Positions 17,170 through 25,791 of a DNA stretch of 64,000 bases are shown piece by piece. Every line of letters begins with the position of its first letter. Within the stretch, counting starts at the first letter, position 1. The stretch lies in assembly GCA_945893145.1 (NCBI GenBank), contig CAMDDZ010000021.1, positions 1-64,000 on the forward strand. The letters run 5' to 3'. Position numbers and translations under genes: made by a program. Origin of the DNA: Rhodoplanes serenus. GTDB taxonomy: Bacteria > Pseudomonadota > Alphaproteobacteria > Rhizobiales > Xanthobacteraceae. The notes beneath the pieces were generated by a model, which made no database searches, was not told where the DNA came from, and was given only the letters and a program-made list of their open reading frames with translations.

Positions 17170-17928
17170 ATGGCTAAGCCGGCAGTAATCTTGGTAGGCG
17201 CGGACAAGGGCGGCGTTGGCAAGACCACAGTCTCACGTTCGCTGCTCGACTACTTCATCGCCCACAATCTTCCGACCCGCGCCTTCGACACCGAGGCGCC
17301 GCGGGGAACGCTGAAGCGGTTCCATCCGGACATCACCGACATCGTCGATATCACCTCGACGCCGGACCAGATGAAAATCTTCGACACGATCTCGAGCTCG
17401 GACGCTCAGATCACTGTCATCGACGTGCGCGCGGGCCTGCTCTCGGTCACGCTGCGCGCGCTGCGCGATATCGGGTTCCTCGACGCCGCCAAGAAGAACC
17501 AGCTGACATTCTGCGTGTTCCACATCCTGGGGCCGTCGGTCTCCTCGCTCGACGAGATCGCCGAAACTTCGACCTTCACGGGCGACGCCAACTATTTCCT
17601 GGTAAAGAACTTCATCAACAACACGACGTTCTTCGATTGGGACCCGGCGACCTACAATTCGTATTTCAAGCGGATCAAGGGCGCCCACGACATCACCATT
17701 CAGAAGCTCAACGAGATGGCCTGCGAGCAAGTCGAACTGGCGGGCGTGCCGTTCGTGTCGTTCGTGGCCAACAAGACGCCGAACGGCCAGCCCGCGAACT
17801 ATTCATTCGTGCTGCGCGGTTACGTCCGGCACTGGCTCGGCAATGTGTGGGCCGAGTTCGACCGCGTGAAGCTCAACGACATCGTGGCGGCGGACATGCA
17901 ACGTAAGGGTGCCGCGCGCCAGGCGTAA
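17170..17928 (+). CDS. ParA/MinD-like P-loop ATPase
   Basis: A 252 aa protein with a deviant Walker A, KGGVGKTT, at residues 13-20 and the strand ITVIDVRAG (about residues 80-90) in the place of the switch/Walker B. The fold looks like SIMIBI-class ATPases such as ParA and MinD. The C-terminal half does not match ParA, MinD or ArsA in any way I recognise. It is followed 48 bases later by a second P-loop protein in the same direction. No parB or replicon genes are nearby, so plasmid partition is unlikely. Function unknown. Confidence 0.8.
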   Translation: MAKPAVILVGADKGGVGKTTVSRSLLDYFIAHNLPTRAFDTEAPRGTLKRFHPDITDIVDITSTPDQMKIFDTISSSDAQITVIDVRAGLLSVTLRALRDIGFLDAAKKNQLTFCVFHILGPSVSSLDEIAETSTFTGDANYFLVKNFINNTTFFDWDPATYNSYFKRIKGAHDITIQKLNEMACEQVELAGVPFVSFVANKTPNGQPANYSFVLRGYVRHWLGNVWAEFDRVKLNDIVAADMQRKGAARQA

Positions 17929-17976
17929 AGACCCGGGCGTTTCGTCACGGTATGGCGGAGCGCGCGTCAGTTCGAA

Positions 17977-18687
17977 ATGGAACGCCGGACTCCGATTTTC
18001 ATCTGTGCTTCACCGCGGTCGCGCGTCGGCAAGACTTTGCTCGCGCGCCTGCTGGCCGACTATTATCGCGCGGACGACCGCGACATCACGGCCTTCGACC
18101 TCAGCCCGGACGAGTTTGCGCTCGCCAGCTTTTTGCCGGCCTACACCGCCGTCTCCAGCATCGGCGACACCAGGGGCCAGATGGCGCTGTTCGATGACCT
18201 CCTGGTCGCCGATGAAGTGCCCAAGATCGTCGATGTCGGGCAGGCCTTGTTCGAGCGGTTCTTCGCCGTGCTGCGCGACATCGATTTCGTCGACGAAGCG
18301 CGCCACCGCTTCCTGATGCCGATCGTGCTGTTTCCCGGCGATCCGGACGCCCGCTCGCGGCAGGCCTACGCCATGCTGCACGACCGCTTTCCCGACCTCG
18401 CCATCGTCCCGGTCATGAACGCAGCCGTGCCCCACCCGATGCGTTACCAGGAGCATTTCCCGGCGAGCCGGGTCGGCACAACGCCGATCAGCATCCCGGC
18501 GCTGGCGGCGGTGATCAAAGGCGTGATCGACCGGCCGGGCTTCTCATTCGCCAACTATCTCGCCAAGGCGACCGACCAGACCACCGAGCTTTACGGCTGG
18601 ACCAACCGGATCTTCCTGGAATTCCGCGAGCTCGAATTGCGGCTGATGCTGGAGGACCTCAAGCCCGCGCTAAAATTCTCGGCGTAA
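17977..18687 (+). CDS. Degenerate ParA-like P-loop protein, partner of the preceding gene
   Basis: A 236 aa protein. The N-terminus IFICASPRSRVGKTLLARLLADYY is P-loop-like: GKT is present (18-20), but the first Gly of the motif is replaced and the GG pair is missing. The following strand reads DITAFDLSPDEFALASFLP and the next KIVDVGQALFERFF. Its layout parallels the upstream gene (251 versus 236 aa). It may be a non-hydrolysing or weakened partner in a heteromeric complex. No named family recognised. Confidence 0.75.
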   Translation: MERRTPIFICASPRSRVGKTLLARLLADYYRADDRDITAFDLSPDEFALASFLPAYTAVSSIGDTRGQMALFDDLLVADEVPKIVDVGQALFERFFAVLRDIDFVDEARHRFLMPIVLFPGDPDARSRQAYAMLHDRFPDLAIVPVMNAAVPHPMRYQEHFPASRVGTTPISIPALAAVIKGVIDRPGFSFANYLAKATDQTTELYGWTNRIFLEFRELELRLMLEDLKPALKFSA

Positions 18688-18713
18688 GCGCGGGCCCTCA
18701 GTTCTCTACTCGA

Positions 18714-19262
18714 TCAGTGCCCCTCGAATGCGACCAGGGTGCGCACCGGCACGCCCAGCGCCTTGATCTTGGCGGCGCCGCCGAGCTCCGGCAGATCGAT
18801 GATGAAGCAGGCGGCCAGAACGTCGGCGCCCTGCTGCTGGAGCAACTTGACCGCGCCTTCGGCGGTGCCGCCGGTCGCGATCAGGTCGTCGACCAGAATG
18901 ACCTTCTCGCCCTTCGACACCGCGTCCTCGTGCATCTCCATCTCGTCGATGCCGTATTCCAGCGAATAGGCGATGCTGACCCGCTTGTGCGGCAGCTTGC
19001 CTTTCTTGCGGATCGGGATGAAGCCGGCCGAAACCTGGTGCGCAACCGCGCCGCCAAGGATGAAGCCGCGCGCTTCCATGCCGGCAACCTTGTCGATCTT
19101 CATGCCGGCCCAAGGCTGCACCAATTCATCCACGGCGCGGCGGAACGCGCGTGCATTGCCCAGCAGCGTCGTGATGTCGCGGAACATGATGCCGGGCTTG
19201 GGATAGTCCGGAATGGTGCGGATCGTGGCGCGAAGGTCGAATTCAAGCGCGGGCGATGTCAT
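18714..19262 (-). CDS. apt: Adenine phosphoribosyltransferase
   Basis: A 182 aa purine-salvage enzyme that makes AMP from adenine and PRPP. It shows the family N-terminus ([23 protein letters not shown]), [13 protein letters not shown] and the PRPP loop [24 protein letters not shown] 19262 gives the usual start; the upstream part of the frame is not conserved. MtnP, which releases adenine from methylthioadenosine, is encoded on the same strand about 1.4 kb upstream. The two are metabolically linked but separated by other genes. Confidence 0.97.
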   Translation of the reverse strand: MTSPALEFDLRATIRTIPDYPKPGIMFRDITTLLGNARAFRRAVDELVQPWAGMKIDKVAGMEARGFILGGAVAHQVSAGFIPIRKKGKLPHKRVSIAYSLEYGIDEMEMHEDAVSKGEKVILVDDLIATGGTAEGAVKLLQQQGADVLAACFIIDLPELGGAAKIKALGVPVRTLVAFEGH

Positions 19263-19351
19263 CGTTGTTTCTCTGGACGATTCTATGCTGGACTTGCGGG
19301 ATGGCTCACTCTGGCGAAGCATACGACAGGACGCAACCGGAGACTCCCGCC

Positions 19352-19552
19352 ATGTATGGATCGAACCAGCGCGTGGTCATCACGGACCTGCGCATCCCGT
19401 TTTTCAGGCTCGTGCTGTTCTGGGTGAAATTGGCGCTGGCGGCAATGCTGGCCGCGGTCATCGTGGGTTTCGTGGTCATGCTGCTGACCGCCGTCCTGAC
19501 GGTGGCGTTCAGCGAGAATTCGTTTCTCTCAATTTGGCGCTGGCGGTCGTGA
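19352..19552 (+). CDS. Hypothetical small single-span membrane protein
   Basis: A 66 aa protein from ATG 19352 (GGAG about 9 bases upstream). It has a short basic N-terminus ([18 protein letters not shown]) and one long hydrophobic segment (residues 19-50, [20 protein letters not shown] onward), then a short polar tail. It is divergent from apt and convergent with the NMT1-type gene. A longer start at 19316 is possible. No family recognised. Confidence 0.55.
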   Translation: MYGSNQRVVITDLRIPFFRLVLFWVKLALAAMLAAVIVGFVVMLLTAVLTVAFSENSFLSIWRWRS

Positions 19553-19557
19553 GCCGG

Positions 19558-20529
19558 CTACTTCCGGCTCTCGACGAGATAACTGTCATCCACGAAGCGG
19601 CCGGGCTCGAACGCAACGTCACGGCCGATGACGCCATCCTCCTGCATGTTGGCAAAAACCCGGCGCAGGCTTGCCGGCGCGACGGAAAGATCGCGTGACA
19701 TGATATCCATCGCGGCCGTGTCTTCGATCGACCGGCGCGCGTAGGCGACGGTGGTGCGCAACTCCCGGGCGCCGACCTCGGCAGCCTCGTCCGGATGAGC
19801 GAACATGTAGTCGGTGCCTTTGCGTAGCGCGCGCAGGAAACCGACCAACGCCGCGCGGTTGGCCTTGGCCCAACTCTCATCGACCATGACCGAGGTGAAT
19901 TGATAATCCGGCACGAGCTTGGCGATCGGCCCAAGATTGGTGAAGCCCGCAGCCTCCGCCTCATAGCTCAGCGGATAGGGCTGCAAGCCCGCATCGATCT
20001 TGCGCTCACGCAACAGCCGCTGGCGCGTCGGCGAGCCGCCGACCGCCTCGACCTTCACGTCGCTGAGCTTGAGACCCGCGGCTTTGACGATGTCGGCAAT
20101 GAAGAACGTGGTGCCCTCGTGCATGGACACGACGCCGATGATCTTTCCCTTCAGGTCCGCAAGCGTTTTGATTTCGGGCTGCGCGATAATGAAATGCGGC
20201 GGCCGCTTGGCGCTGCCGGCCACGATCCGGACCGGACCGCCCTTGTAGGCCTCGGCGATCACGCTCTCGATCGAGGCGACCGCGATCTGCTGCTCGCCCT
20301 TGCGCAATTCGACGAAGATCGGATCGGAGCTGTCATAGACCTTCATCCGCACGTCGAGGCCTTCGGCTTTAAAGAAGCCCTGCTTCTCGGCCATCCAGGC
20401 CGGCAGATAGAACACCGTGCGCGAGACGACCGCCATGTTGATGACGGTCTGCGCTCCTGCTTTGACCGGGATCAGCGCCAAGGTGAGCGCAACCGCGCCG
20501 ATAACGCTGCTGAATGAGGCCAAACGCAT
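19558..20529 (-). CDS. ABC transporter substrate-binding protein (NMT1/SsuA-like)
   Basis: A 323 aa periplasmic binding protein with a signal peptide ending VKAGAQ. The NMT1/THI5-like core is visible: FYLPAWMAEKQGFFKAEGLDV, ELRKGEQQIAVASIESVIAEAYKGG, and IKTLADLKGKIIGVVSMHEGTTF. Such proteins feed ABC importers for sulfonates, nitrate-like ions, pyrimidine precursors or aromatics. No ABC permease or ATPase is adjacent, so it is an orphan receptor here. ATG 20529 has AAAGGAG 8 bases upstream. Ligand unknown. Confidence 0.9.
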   Translation of the reverse strand: MRLASFSSVIGAVALTLALIPVKAGAQTVINMAVVSRTVFYLPAWMAEKQGFFKAEGLDVRMKVYDSSDPIFVELRKGEQQIAVASIESVIAEAYKGGPVRIVAGSAKRPPHFIIAQPEIKTLADLKGKIIGVVSMHEGTTFFIADIVKAAGLKLSDVKVEAVGGSPTRQRLLRERKIDAGLQPYPLSYEAEAAGFTNLGPIAKLVPDYQFTSVMVDESWAKANRAALVGFLRALRKGTDYMFAHPDEAAEVGARELRTTVAYARRSIEDTAAMDIMSRDLSVAPASLRRVFANMQEDGVIGRDVAFEPGRFVDDSYLVESRK

Positions 20530-20614
20530 CGCAAGGCTCCTTTGGTTCGGCACGCGCATCGTGAAATGCCATTCCAATCGCGCAACCGCATCCTGTCGGC
20601 GCAAAGCCGAGCGG

Positions 20615-21493
20615 TCAATTCGGCCGGAGTACCCGGCCCGCCACGGCATCGAGCTTCTTGAGCAACTCTGGGTCGCGCGCCTCGGGCGCCGTGATCAGCG
20701 CGGTGTCGAGCGCACGATCTGAACCGACCGGACAGGCCTCGTGCTCACGCGGAAAATCCTTGGCGAGCCGCGCCACCAGGCGCTTGGCCTTTTCGGCATT
20801 GGCGGTCAGCACTTTGATGATGTCCTGCACCGTGACCGCGTCATGGTCAGGGTGCCAGCAGTCGAAGTCGGTCACCATCGCGACGGTCGCGTAGCAAAGC
20901 TCGGCCTCGCGCGCGAGCTTGGCCTCCGGCATGTTGGTCATGCCGATCACCGAATAGCCGAGCTGTTTATAGGTGAGGCTCTCAGCGAGCGAAGAGAACT
21001 GCGGCCCTTCCATGCAGACATAAGTGCCGCCGCGATGGACCGCGATGCCCTCGGCCTCGGCCGCCTGCCCGACGTGGATGCGCAGCCGCGGCGAAACCGG
21101 ATGCGCCATCGAAACATGCGCCACCAGCCCCTTGCCGAAAAATGAGCTCTCGCGCTTGTGGGTGCGATCGACGAACTGATCGATCAGCACGAAGGAGCCG
21201 GGCGGCAAGTCCTCCTTGAACGAGCCGCAGGCCGAGAGCGAGACGAGATCGGTGACGCCCGCGCGCTTGAGCACATCGATGTTGGCGCGATAGTTGATGT
21301 CGGAGGGCGAGAGCCGGTGGCCTTTGTCGTGACGCGGCAGGAAGACGACCGGCAGGCCCGCCATCTCGCCGATGCGCAGCGCACCGGACGGCTCGCCCCA
21401 GGGCGACGCGATGCGCTCCTCGCGCACCTTTTCCAGGCCCGGCAGATCATAGACGCCCGAGCCACCGATCACACCGAGCACTGCTTTGGCCAT
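20615..21493 (-). CDS. mtnP: S-methyl-5'-thioadenosine phosphorylase
   Basis: A 292 aa enzyme of the type 2 purine nucleoside phosphorylase family. It splits methylthioadenosine to adenine and methylthioribose-1-phosphate in methionine salvage. Visible: the phosphate-binding N-terminus VLGVIGGSGVYDL, FLPRHDKGHRLSPSDINYRANI, the base/ribose site TYVCMEGPQFSS, and GMTNMPEAKLAREAELCY. The TNMPEA context supports MTAP over guanosine/inosine phosphorylase. It lies downstream of the cytochrome bc1 operon, separated by a strong hairpin. Confidence 0.94.
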   Translation of the reverse strand: MAKAVLGVIGGSGVYDLPGLEKVREERIASPWGEPSGALRIGEMAGLPVVFLPRHDKGHRLSPSDINYRANIDVLKRAGVTDLVSLSACGSFKEDLPPGSFVLIDQFVDRTHKRESSFFGKGLVAHVSMAHPVSPRLRIHVGQAAEAEGIAVHRGGTYVCMEGPQFSSLAESLTYKQLGYSVIGMTNMPEAKLAREAELCYATVAMVTDFDCWHPDHDAVTVQDIIKVLTANAEKAKRLVARLAKDFPREHEACPVGSDRALDTALITAPEARDPELLKKLDAVAGRVLRPN

Positions 21494-21529
21494 GCCGCCT
21501 GTCCCCGTGCTTGCCTCGCCACAAAAGCT

Positions 21530-21551
21530 AAGGGCCCCTTACGGGGCCCTT
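21530..21551 (-). terminator. Terminator hairpin after the cytochrome bc1 operon
   Basis: A perfect 9-bp stem AAGGGCCCC / GGGGCCCTT with a 4-base loop. On the minus strand it is followed by TAGCTTTTG, a short T-run. It lies between the cytochrome c1 stop and the mtnP start. Confidence 0.75.
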
Positions 21552-21570
21552 CGTCAAGACTTGCGGCCGC

Positions 21571-22398
21571 CTAGTGCACAGCCGACCAGACGCGTTTCTT
21601 GGTGAAGTACATCAGGCCCGCAAAGATGATCAGGAACACCATCACCTGGAACCCGATACGCTTGCGCGTCTCCATGTGAGGCTCTGCCGCCCACATCAGG
21701 AACGCCGAAACGTCCTTGGAGTATTGCGCAACCGTTTGCGGCGAGCCGTCCGAATAAGTCACGCGGCCGTCGGTCAGCGGCGACGGCATCGCGATCGCCC
21801 CGCCGGGGAAGTACTTGTTGTACATCAGGCCCTGCGGAAGGGTGACACCCGCCGGTGGCTTGTCCTCGTAGCCAGTCATCAGGGCCGTGATGTAATCGAC
21901 GCCCTGCTCCTGGAACTGCGTGAAAATGTCGATGATGAACCACGGCAGGCCACGCTCGTAGGTGCGGGCCTTGGCGATCACCGACATGTCGGGCGGCACC
22001 GCATTGTAGCGCACGCGGGCGGCGTTCTCATTCGGCCATGGCTGCGGGAAGCGATCGGCCGGACGAGCTGCCCGCTCGAACATTTCACCCTGGTCGTTGG
22101 GGCCATCCTGGACCTTGAACAACCAGTCGCTGGCGATCTGGGTCACCTGCGCATCGCTGTAACCAAGGCCGGACAGATGGCGAAATGAGAGCAGGTTGAG
22201 GCCGTGGCAGGTCGAGCAGACTTCCTTGTAAACCTGAAAGCCGCGCTGGATTTGCGCGCGGTCGTATTTGCCGAACGGACCGGCGAACGACCATTTCTGG
22301 CGCGGTGGCTGCGGCGTACTGTGGTCGGCGTGCTCCTGAGCCGCGGCGGCTCCCGCAAGCGAAACGGCCAAAACGGCGGCGAGGATGGATCGCAACAT
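21571..22398 (-). CDS. petC: Cytochrome c1 of the bc1 complex
   Basis: A 275 aa membrane-anchored c-type cytochrome that passes electrons from the Rieske protein to soluble cytochrome c. It has a cleavable signal (SLAGAAAAQE), the haem motif VCSTCHGLNLLSF (CxxCH), the c1-specific APPD-like region AVPPDMSVIAKAR with the MYNKYFPGGAIAMPSPL loop (Met ligand region), and a C-terminal anchor FQVMVFLIIFAGLMYFTKKR. ATG 22398 is 17 bases after the cytochrome b stop, with GGGAGAGA between. The frame upstream of this ATG is only a shadow of cytochrome b. Confidence 0.97.
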   Translation of the reverse strand: MLRSILAAVLAVSLAGAAAAQEHADHSTPQPPRQKWSFAGPFGKYDRAQIQRGFQVYKEVCSTCHGLNLLSFRHLSGLGYSDAQVTQIASDWLFKVQDGPNDQGEMFERAARPADRFPQPWPNENAARVRYNAVPPDMSVIAKARTYERGLPWFIIDIFTQFQEQGVDYITALMTGYEDKPPAGVTLPQGLMYNKYFPGGAIAMPSPLTDGRVTYSDGSPQTVAQYSKDVSAFLMWAAEPHMETRKRIGFQVMVFLIIFAGLMYFTKKRVWSAVH

Positions 22399-22415
22399 CG
22401 GTCTCTCCCGCGCGC

Positions 22416-23669
22416 TCACGTTACCGTGCCGGTGCCAGATCCGGATCGAGCCGGAGTAAGGATCGACTCCGAGATCGAGTTCGGCAGCGGTTTGGTCCGT
22501 TCCACCCAACCGAGCACCGGCAAGATGACCAGGAAGTGGAAGAAGTAATAGAAGGTGAGGATGCGGGCTGCGATCACGTAGCCGCCTTCGGCCGGCTTCG
22601 CGCCGAGCCAACCAAGCCCGATGCACACGGCAACAAAAATCCAGAATACCTGCTTGTAGAGCGGACGGTAGTTGGCGGAGCGCACGCGTGAGGTGTCGAG
22701 CCACGGCAGGAACGCCAGGATCGCAATCGAGGCGCCGAGTGCGGCCACACCCATCAGCTTGTTCGGGATGGCGCGCAGGATGGCGTAGAACGGCAGGTAG
22801 TACCACTCCGGCACGATGTGCATCGGGGTGACCGCCGGATTGGCCGGGATGTAGTTGTCGGCATGGCCGAGATAGTTCGGCATATAGAACACGAACCATG
22901 CGTACACGATGCAGAAGCACACCAGCATGAACGCGTCTTTGATGGTGGCGTAGGGCGTGAACGAAACGGTGTCGCGCTCGGACTTCGGGTCGATACCGGT
23001 CGGGTTGTTCTGCCCCACCACGTGCAGCGCCCAGATGTGCAGCACCACGACGCCCGCGATGACGAACGGCAGCAGGTAGTGCAGCGAATAGAACCGCTGC
23101 AAGGTCGGATTACCGACCGCGTAGCCGCCCCACAGCCAAGTCACGATCGCCTCGCCGACGCCGGGAATGGCGGAGAACAGGTTGGTGATCACGGTCGCGG
23201 CCCAGAAGCTCATCTGGCCCCACGGCAGCACGTAGCCCATGAAGCCGGTCGCGATCATGAGAAGCAGCAGGATGACGCCGAGAATCCAGAGAATCTCGCG
23301 CGGCTCCTTGTAGGAGCCGTAGTACATGCCGCGGAACATGTGGATGTAGGCGGCAAGAAAGAACATCGCCGCGCCGTTGGCGTGCACATAGCGCAACAGC
23401 CAGCCGTAATTCACGTCGCGCATGATCAGCTCGACGGAGTTGAAGGCGAAATCGACGTGAGGGGTGTAGTGCATCGCCAGCACGATGCCGGTGACGATCT
23501 GCACCGCCAGCATGAACGTCAGGATGCCGCCGAACGTCCACCAGTAGTTCAGGTTGCGCGGTGTCGGATAGACGATGAACGACGAATAGATGAGGCCGGC
23601 AATCGGGAGCCGCCGCTCCATCCATTTCATAAATGCATTTTGCGGCTGGTAGGTTTCGTGTCCGCTCAT
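22416..23669 (-). CDS. petB: Cytochrome b of the bc1 complex
   Basis: A 417 aa polytopic subunit that holds both b haems and the quinone sites. Haem-ligand His pairs are visible in [22 protein letters not shown] and [22 protein letters not shown]. The Qo-site PEWY motif is present ([14 protein letters not shown]), with [19 protein letters not shown] before it. About eight membrane helices fit the sequence. Order is Rieske, cytochrome b, c1 on the minus strand. In Bradyrhizobium japonicum b and c1 are fused as FbcH; here a TGA separates them. Confidence 0.98.
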   Translation of the reverse strand: MSGHETYQPQNAFMKWMERRLPIAGLIYSSFIVYPTPRNLNYWWTFGGILTFMLAVQIVTGIVLAMHYTPHVDFAFNSVELIMRDVNYGWLLRYVHANGAAMFFLAAYIHMFRGMYYGSYKEPREILWILGVILLLLMIATGFMGYVLPWGQMSFWAATVITNLFSAIPGVGEAIVTWLWGGYAVGNPTLQRFYSLHYLLPFVIAGVVVLHIWALHVVGQNNPTGIDPKSERDTVSFTPYATIKDAFMLVCFCIVYAWFVFYMPNYLGHADNYIPANPAVTPMHIVPEWYYLPFYAILRAIPNKLMGVAALGASIAILAFLPWLDTSRVRSANYRPLYKQVFWIFVAVCIGLGWLGAKPAEGGYVIAARILTFYYFFHFLVILPVLGWVERTKPLPNSISESILTPARSGSGTGTVT

Positions 23670-23678
23670 AATCGAACC

Positions 23679-24233
23679 TTAGGCGTGGGCCGCGGGAGAC
23701 GCGTCTTCCTCTCCGATCCGGATCTTGGAATCGGACAGGAATTTATAAGGGGGCAGCGGCAGATTCTTCGGCGCCGGTCCCTGCCGGATGCGGCCCGAGG
23801 TGTCGTACTGCGAGCCGTGGCACGGGCAGAAGTAGCCGTCGTAATTGCCCTGGTGCGCGATTGGGATGCAGCCGAGGTGCGTGCAGATGCCGATCAGGAC
23901 GAGCCATTGATCATGGCCTTTTTTGACGCGCTTATCGTCGGCTTCCGGATCGGGGAGGCTCGCGAGCTGAACGCTGCGCGCCGCTTCGATTTCTTTCTTG
24001 GTGCGGTGGCTGATGAAGATCGGCTTGCCGCGCCAGAACACCTTGATAACCTGGCCTTCGGCGATCGGACCGAGGTCGATCTCGATCGGCGCGCCGGCCG
24101 CGATGGTCGAAGCGTCCGGGTTCATCTGAGCGATCAGCGGCACCAGTGCCGCCGCAGCCCCAACCGCTCCCACGGCACCGGTCGCGATAAACAGGAAATC
24201 GCGGCGTGTCGGGTCGGCCGAAATTACTGTCAC
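23679..24233 (-). CDS. petA: Ubiquinol-cytochrome c reductase Rieske iron-sulfur subunit
   Basis: A 184 aa subunit with a Tat-type anchored N-terminus ([22 protein letters not shown]), then [25 protein letters not shown]. The [2Fe-2S] ligands are in [10 protein letters not shown] and [10 protein letters not shown], and [13 protein letters not shown] closes the fold. It takes electrons from ubiquinol to cytochrome c1. The start is GTG 24233 with AGAGGGA upstream. It is the first gene of the bc1 operon. Cytochrome b follows 9 bases after the stop. Confidence 0.98.
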   Translation of the reverse strand: MTVISADPTRRDFLFIATGAVGAVGAAAALVPLIAQMNPDASTIAAGAPIEIDLGPIAEGQVIKVFWRGKPIFISHRTKKEIEAARSVQLASLPDPEADDKRVKKGHDQWLVLIGICTHLGCIPIAHQGNYDGYFCPCHGSQYDTSGRIRQGPAPKNLPLPPYKFLSDSKIRIGEEDASPAAHA

Positions 24234-24491
24234 GGTTTTCAGTCCCTCTCTTGCCGGTCAGCCCATCCGCGCGGCGAACCGCGAACGCTGAGGCGCATTG
24301 CGGCGGCGGATAAACCGGCCGCCCTGGCCCTGGGGAAGGGCAAAAGACGGCGCTCCGGCGGCGTTTATTGGCACCCTTGCCGGGAGAGCGCAAGCCCGCT
24401 ATCGCGGCAATGAGCAAAAGTCGCACAACTCATTTGTTGATCGCGGTTTTCGGCCATTGCCGGGCCGCGCCGAACGGCCCCGGCAGACCCC

Positions 24492-24962
24492 ATGCGCATC
24501 GCCCTCTACGAGCCCGACATCGCGCCGAACACCGGCACGATTCTGCGGCTCTGCGCCTGCCTGGGGATGGAGGCCCACATCGTGGAGCCGGCCGGTTTCC
24601 CGGTTTCCGACCGCGCCTTCCGCCGGGCCGGGATGGACTACCTCGATCAGGTGGCGCTGACCCGCCATGCGTCATGGGCGGCGTTCGAGGCCTGGCGGCG
24701 GGCCGATCGGCTGCGGCTGGTGCTGTTCACCACCGGGGCCGCGACACCCTATCTCGACCACGCGTTTCGACCTGACGACATTCTAATGTTCGGCCGCGAG
24801 TCCGCGGGCGTACCGCAAGCCGTTCACCAGGCGGCCGACGCACAGCTGAAGATCCCGATGCGCGAGGGTTTGCGCTCGCTCAACGTGGCAATGGCGGTCG
24901 CGATGGCGGCTGGCGAAGCGATGCGACAGACCGGCGGGTTGCCCGCTACTCCGCCGCGATAG
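24492..24962 (+). CDS. trmL: tRNA (cytidine(34)-2'-O)-methyltransferase
   Basis: A 156 aa SPOUT-class methyltransferase that modifies the wobble base of certain leucine tRNAs. Motif 1 is EPDIAPNTGTILRLCACLG, motif 2 LMFGRESAGVPQ, and motif 3 IPMREGLRSLNVAMAVAMA, which forms the knot binding S-adenosylmethionine. Length fits TrmL rather than the longer TrmH. It is divergent from petA, a pairing often seen in alphaproteobacteria. Its 3' end overlaps the convergent GST gene by 17 bases. Confidence 0.95.
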   Translation: MRIALYEPDIAPNTGTILRLCACLGMEAHIVEPAGFPVSDRAFRRAGMDYLDQVALTRHASWAAFEAWRRADRLRLVLFTTGAATPYLDHAFRPDDILMFGRESAGVPQAVHQAADAQLKIPMREGLRSLNVAMAVAMAAGEAMRQTGGLPATPPR

Positions 24963-25638
24963 CCGGATCGGCGACGAACTGCGAGATCCATTTGTTGCGG
25001 CGCTTCACGTTCGTCCGGTACATCGCCTCGAATTCCGCCTCGGGGAACGAATGCGTTGAGGGCCGCTTCATCAGCGTGTCGGCCCAGGCCTTCAGCCGCG
25101 GATACTTTCCGATCAGCCCGATCGGCCGGATGCGGTCGAGGAAGAAATAGCGCTGCAGAAACGGCGCGTAGCCGGCATCGACCAGCGAATATTTCGTGCC
25201 GTTGAACAACGGACCGGCACCCTGCCGCTCCAGCGCGCCGTCGATGCGCTCGAAGGCAATCGGGATTTTCGCGGCTGCCTTGTTGTAGGCCGCCTCATCG
25301 TCCGCATAGGCCATGCCGGTCACCGACTCGGCGAAGGTTGGGATGTAGTCGGTCCAGGCCCGGTTGACGGCGCGCTGCACCGGATCGTCCGGATGCAGCC
25401 GCGGCGCGATGGTCTCGTCGAGATATTCGTTGATGGCATTCGACTCGAACAGCGACACGCTGTCGTCGATGCGCAGCACCGGCACCTTCTTGTGCGGAGA
25501 CATGGCGAGGAACCAGTCGGGCCGGTTGTCCGGCTCGATGTGACGGAACTCGAAGGCGGCACCCTTTTCGCGTAGCACGATCGCCGACCGCTGCACCCAC
25601 GGGCAGGTCTTGAAGCTCACCAGAAGATATTTTGGCAT
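24946..25638 (-). CDS. Glutathione S-transferase family protein (CPW motif)
   Basis: A 230 aa GST-fold protein. The N-terminal thioredoxin domain has SFKTCPWVQRSAIVLREKG, with a Cys in the catalytic position as in omega-type or stringent-starvation-like GSTs, then HKKVPVLRIDDSVSLFESNAINEYLDE. The helical domain follows from about residue 90. A catalytic Cys suggests thiol transfer or reductive chemistry rather than classical conjugation. It is convergent with and overlaps trmL. Substrate unknown. Confidence 0.88.
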   Translation of the reverse strand: MPKYLLVSFKTCPWVQRSAIVLREKGAAFEFRHIEPDNRPDWFLAMSPHKKVPVLRIDDSVSLFESNAINEYLDETIAPRLHPDDPVQRAVNRAWTDYIPTFAESVTGMAYADDEAAYNKAAAKIPIAFERIDGALERQGAGPLFNGTKYSLVDAGYAPFLQRYFFLDRIRPIGLIGKYPRLKAWADTLMKRPSTHSFPEAEFEAMYRTNVKRRNKWISQFVADPAIAAE

Positions 25639-25715
25639 GATGTCCTCGCCATTGGTCGACGGAGACTATCGCAAAATGTGTGCGCAGGCGAGCATCTCGC
25701 ACGGCACTGCTTCTC

Positions 25716-25739
25716 CCTCTCCCCGCGTGCGGGGAGAGG
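25716..25739. repeat. Palindromic repeat element (CCTCTCCCCGC hairpin)
   Basis: An 11-bp perfect inverted repeat, CCTCTCCCCGC / GCGGGGAGAGG, with only two bases between the arms. It lies between divergent genes. Similar CTCCCCGCG...GCGGGGAG palindromes are dispersed in many Rhizobiales genomes (from memory). It could be a REP-like element. Confidence 0.6.
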
Positions 25740-25791
25740 TGACGGAGTTCGCGGCGCGGTCTAGGCAAGGCCGGATGACAGGGAGGATCAA

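Noticed and set aside
17170-18687. Plasmid or chromosome partition (parAB) locus
   Set aside because: No ParB-like gene, no parS-like palindrome seen, and the second gene is another P-loop protein.
22818-24413. 531-codon plus-strand frame opposite cytochrome b and Rieske genes
   Set aside because: Shadow of the well-supported petB and petA genes; composition is His/Arg-rich.
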